Positions 5,090 through 5,167 of a stretch of 5,167 nt of DNA are shown here, piece by piece (position 1 is the stretch's first letter; every line of letters starts with the position of its first letter). Position numbers and translations under genes: made by a program. This DNA comes from Streptomyces sp. NRRL F-4489 (GTDB lineage: Bacteria; Actinomycetota; Actinomycetes; Streptomycetales; Streptomycetaceae), in NCBI RefSeq assembly GCF_001509485.1, contig NZ_LLZI01000102.1, positions 1 through 5,167 of the forward strand, read 5' to 3'. Under the pieces are notes generated by a model. The model saw nothing but the letters and a program-made list of their open reading frames with translations, was not told the DNA's origin and searched no databases.

Positions 5090-5167
5090 CTCACTGGGCC
5101 CCCTGCGCTCCCCTCCTCGCTTCCTCGCTTCCTCCTCCCCCGCCCTCCCCCCCGGGGGCCCCACCCC

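Larger units (their letters stand above)
4600..5167. other. Gene-free tail (568 bases)
   Basis: After the exporter terminator candidate and the ~100-bp repeats I see no supportable gene on either strand. Open frames on the minus strand are Arg/Pro/Gly-rich products of GC bias and of the repeats. Near the right edge, CCTCGCTT occurs twice in tandem (5115-5122 and 5123-5130), and a pyrimidine-rich stretch leads to the palindrome CCCCCGGGGG (5149-5158). This low-complexity edge could lie next to a promoter, a contig end or another intergenic repeat. Confidence 0.6.

Noticed and set aside
4747..5164. Minus-strand frames of about 100 residues over the tail repeats
   Set aside because: Repeat spacing of 101 and 100 shifts frame between units, and the products are Arg/Pro/Gly-rich without a family match or clear ribosome binding site.
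1..5167. tRNA or rRNA genes, insertion sequences, attachment sites
   Set aside because: No cloverleaf, rRNA-like stretch, transposase frame or terminal inverted repeat pair was recognised on either strand.

Overview
The window is a GC-rich stretch of actinomycete DNA, most likely from Streptomyces or a close relative. The evidence is the strong G/C bias at third codon positions, tight same-strand gene packing, a single rare TTA leucine codon, and protein families typical of streptomycetes. All five genes I can support lie on the + strand.

Layout. Positions 1-155 form a leader with two inverted repeats and a ribosome binding site. Positions 156-1363 hold two genes joined by an ATGA stop/start overlap. 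The first encodes a 160-residue soluble helical protein ending in a short motif. The second encodes a 242-residue protein that starts with nearly the same motif, followed by three membrane segments and an outside domain with two cysteines. Positions 1364-1555 are a non-coding spacer with hairpins and small tandem repeats. Positions 1556-2428 encode a lipoprotein of the amino-acid (glutamate-like) ABC substrate-binding family with unusual lysine codons and no permease or ATPase nearby. Nine bases later, 2438-3103 encode an HD-superfamily phosphohydrolase. A G-rich spacer with a G-quadruplex motif (3162-3184) precedes an MFS drug exporter of the Cmx/CmlR type (3277-4599). A hairpin terminator candidate follows, then a gene-free tail to 5167 with imperfect ~100-bp tandem repeats.

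How the genes may work together. The main point of interest is the first pair. The shared motif resembles the bacterial amyloid signalling sequences (BASS) that link NLR-type receptors to neighbouring helical 'Bell' effectors. The effector-like partner carries it at the C terminus and the receptor-like partner at the N terminus, which is the arrangement expected for amyloid templating. The receptor-like partner here is a small membrane protein with a predicted outside sensor domain, not an NLR. I infer a membrane-anchored amyloid-signalling pair, possibly a cell-fate or immune switch. The effector's TTA codon suggests developmental (bldA) control. The orphan binding protein next door could be an outside ligand sensor for the pair, by loose analogy with the mycobacterial GlnH-GlnX-PknG pathway, but that link is speculative. 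The HD hydrolase and the exporter look like ordinary chromosomal neighbours.
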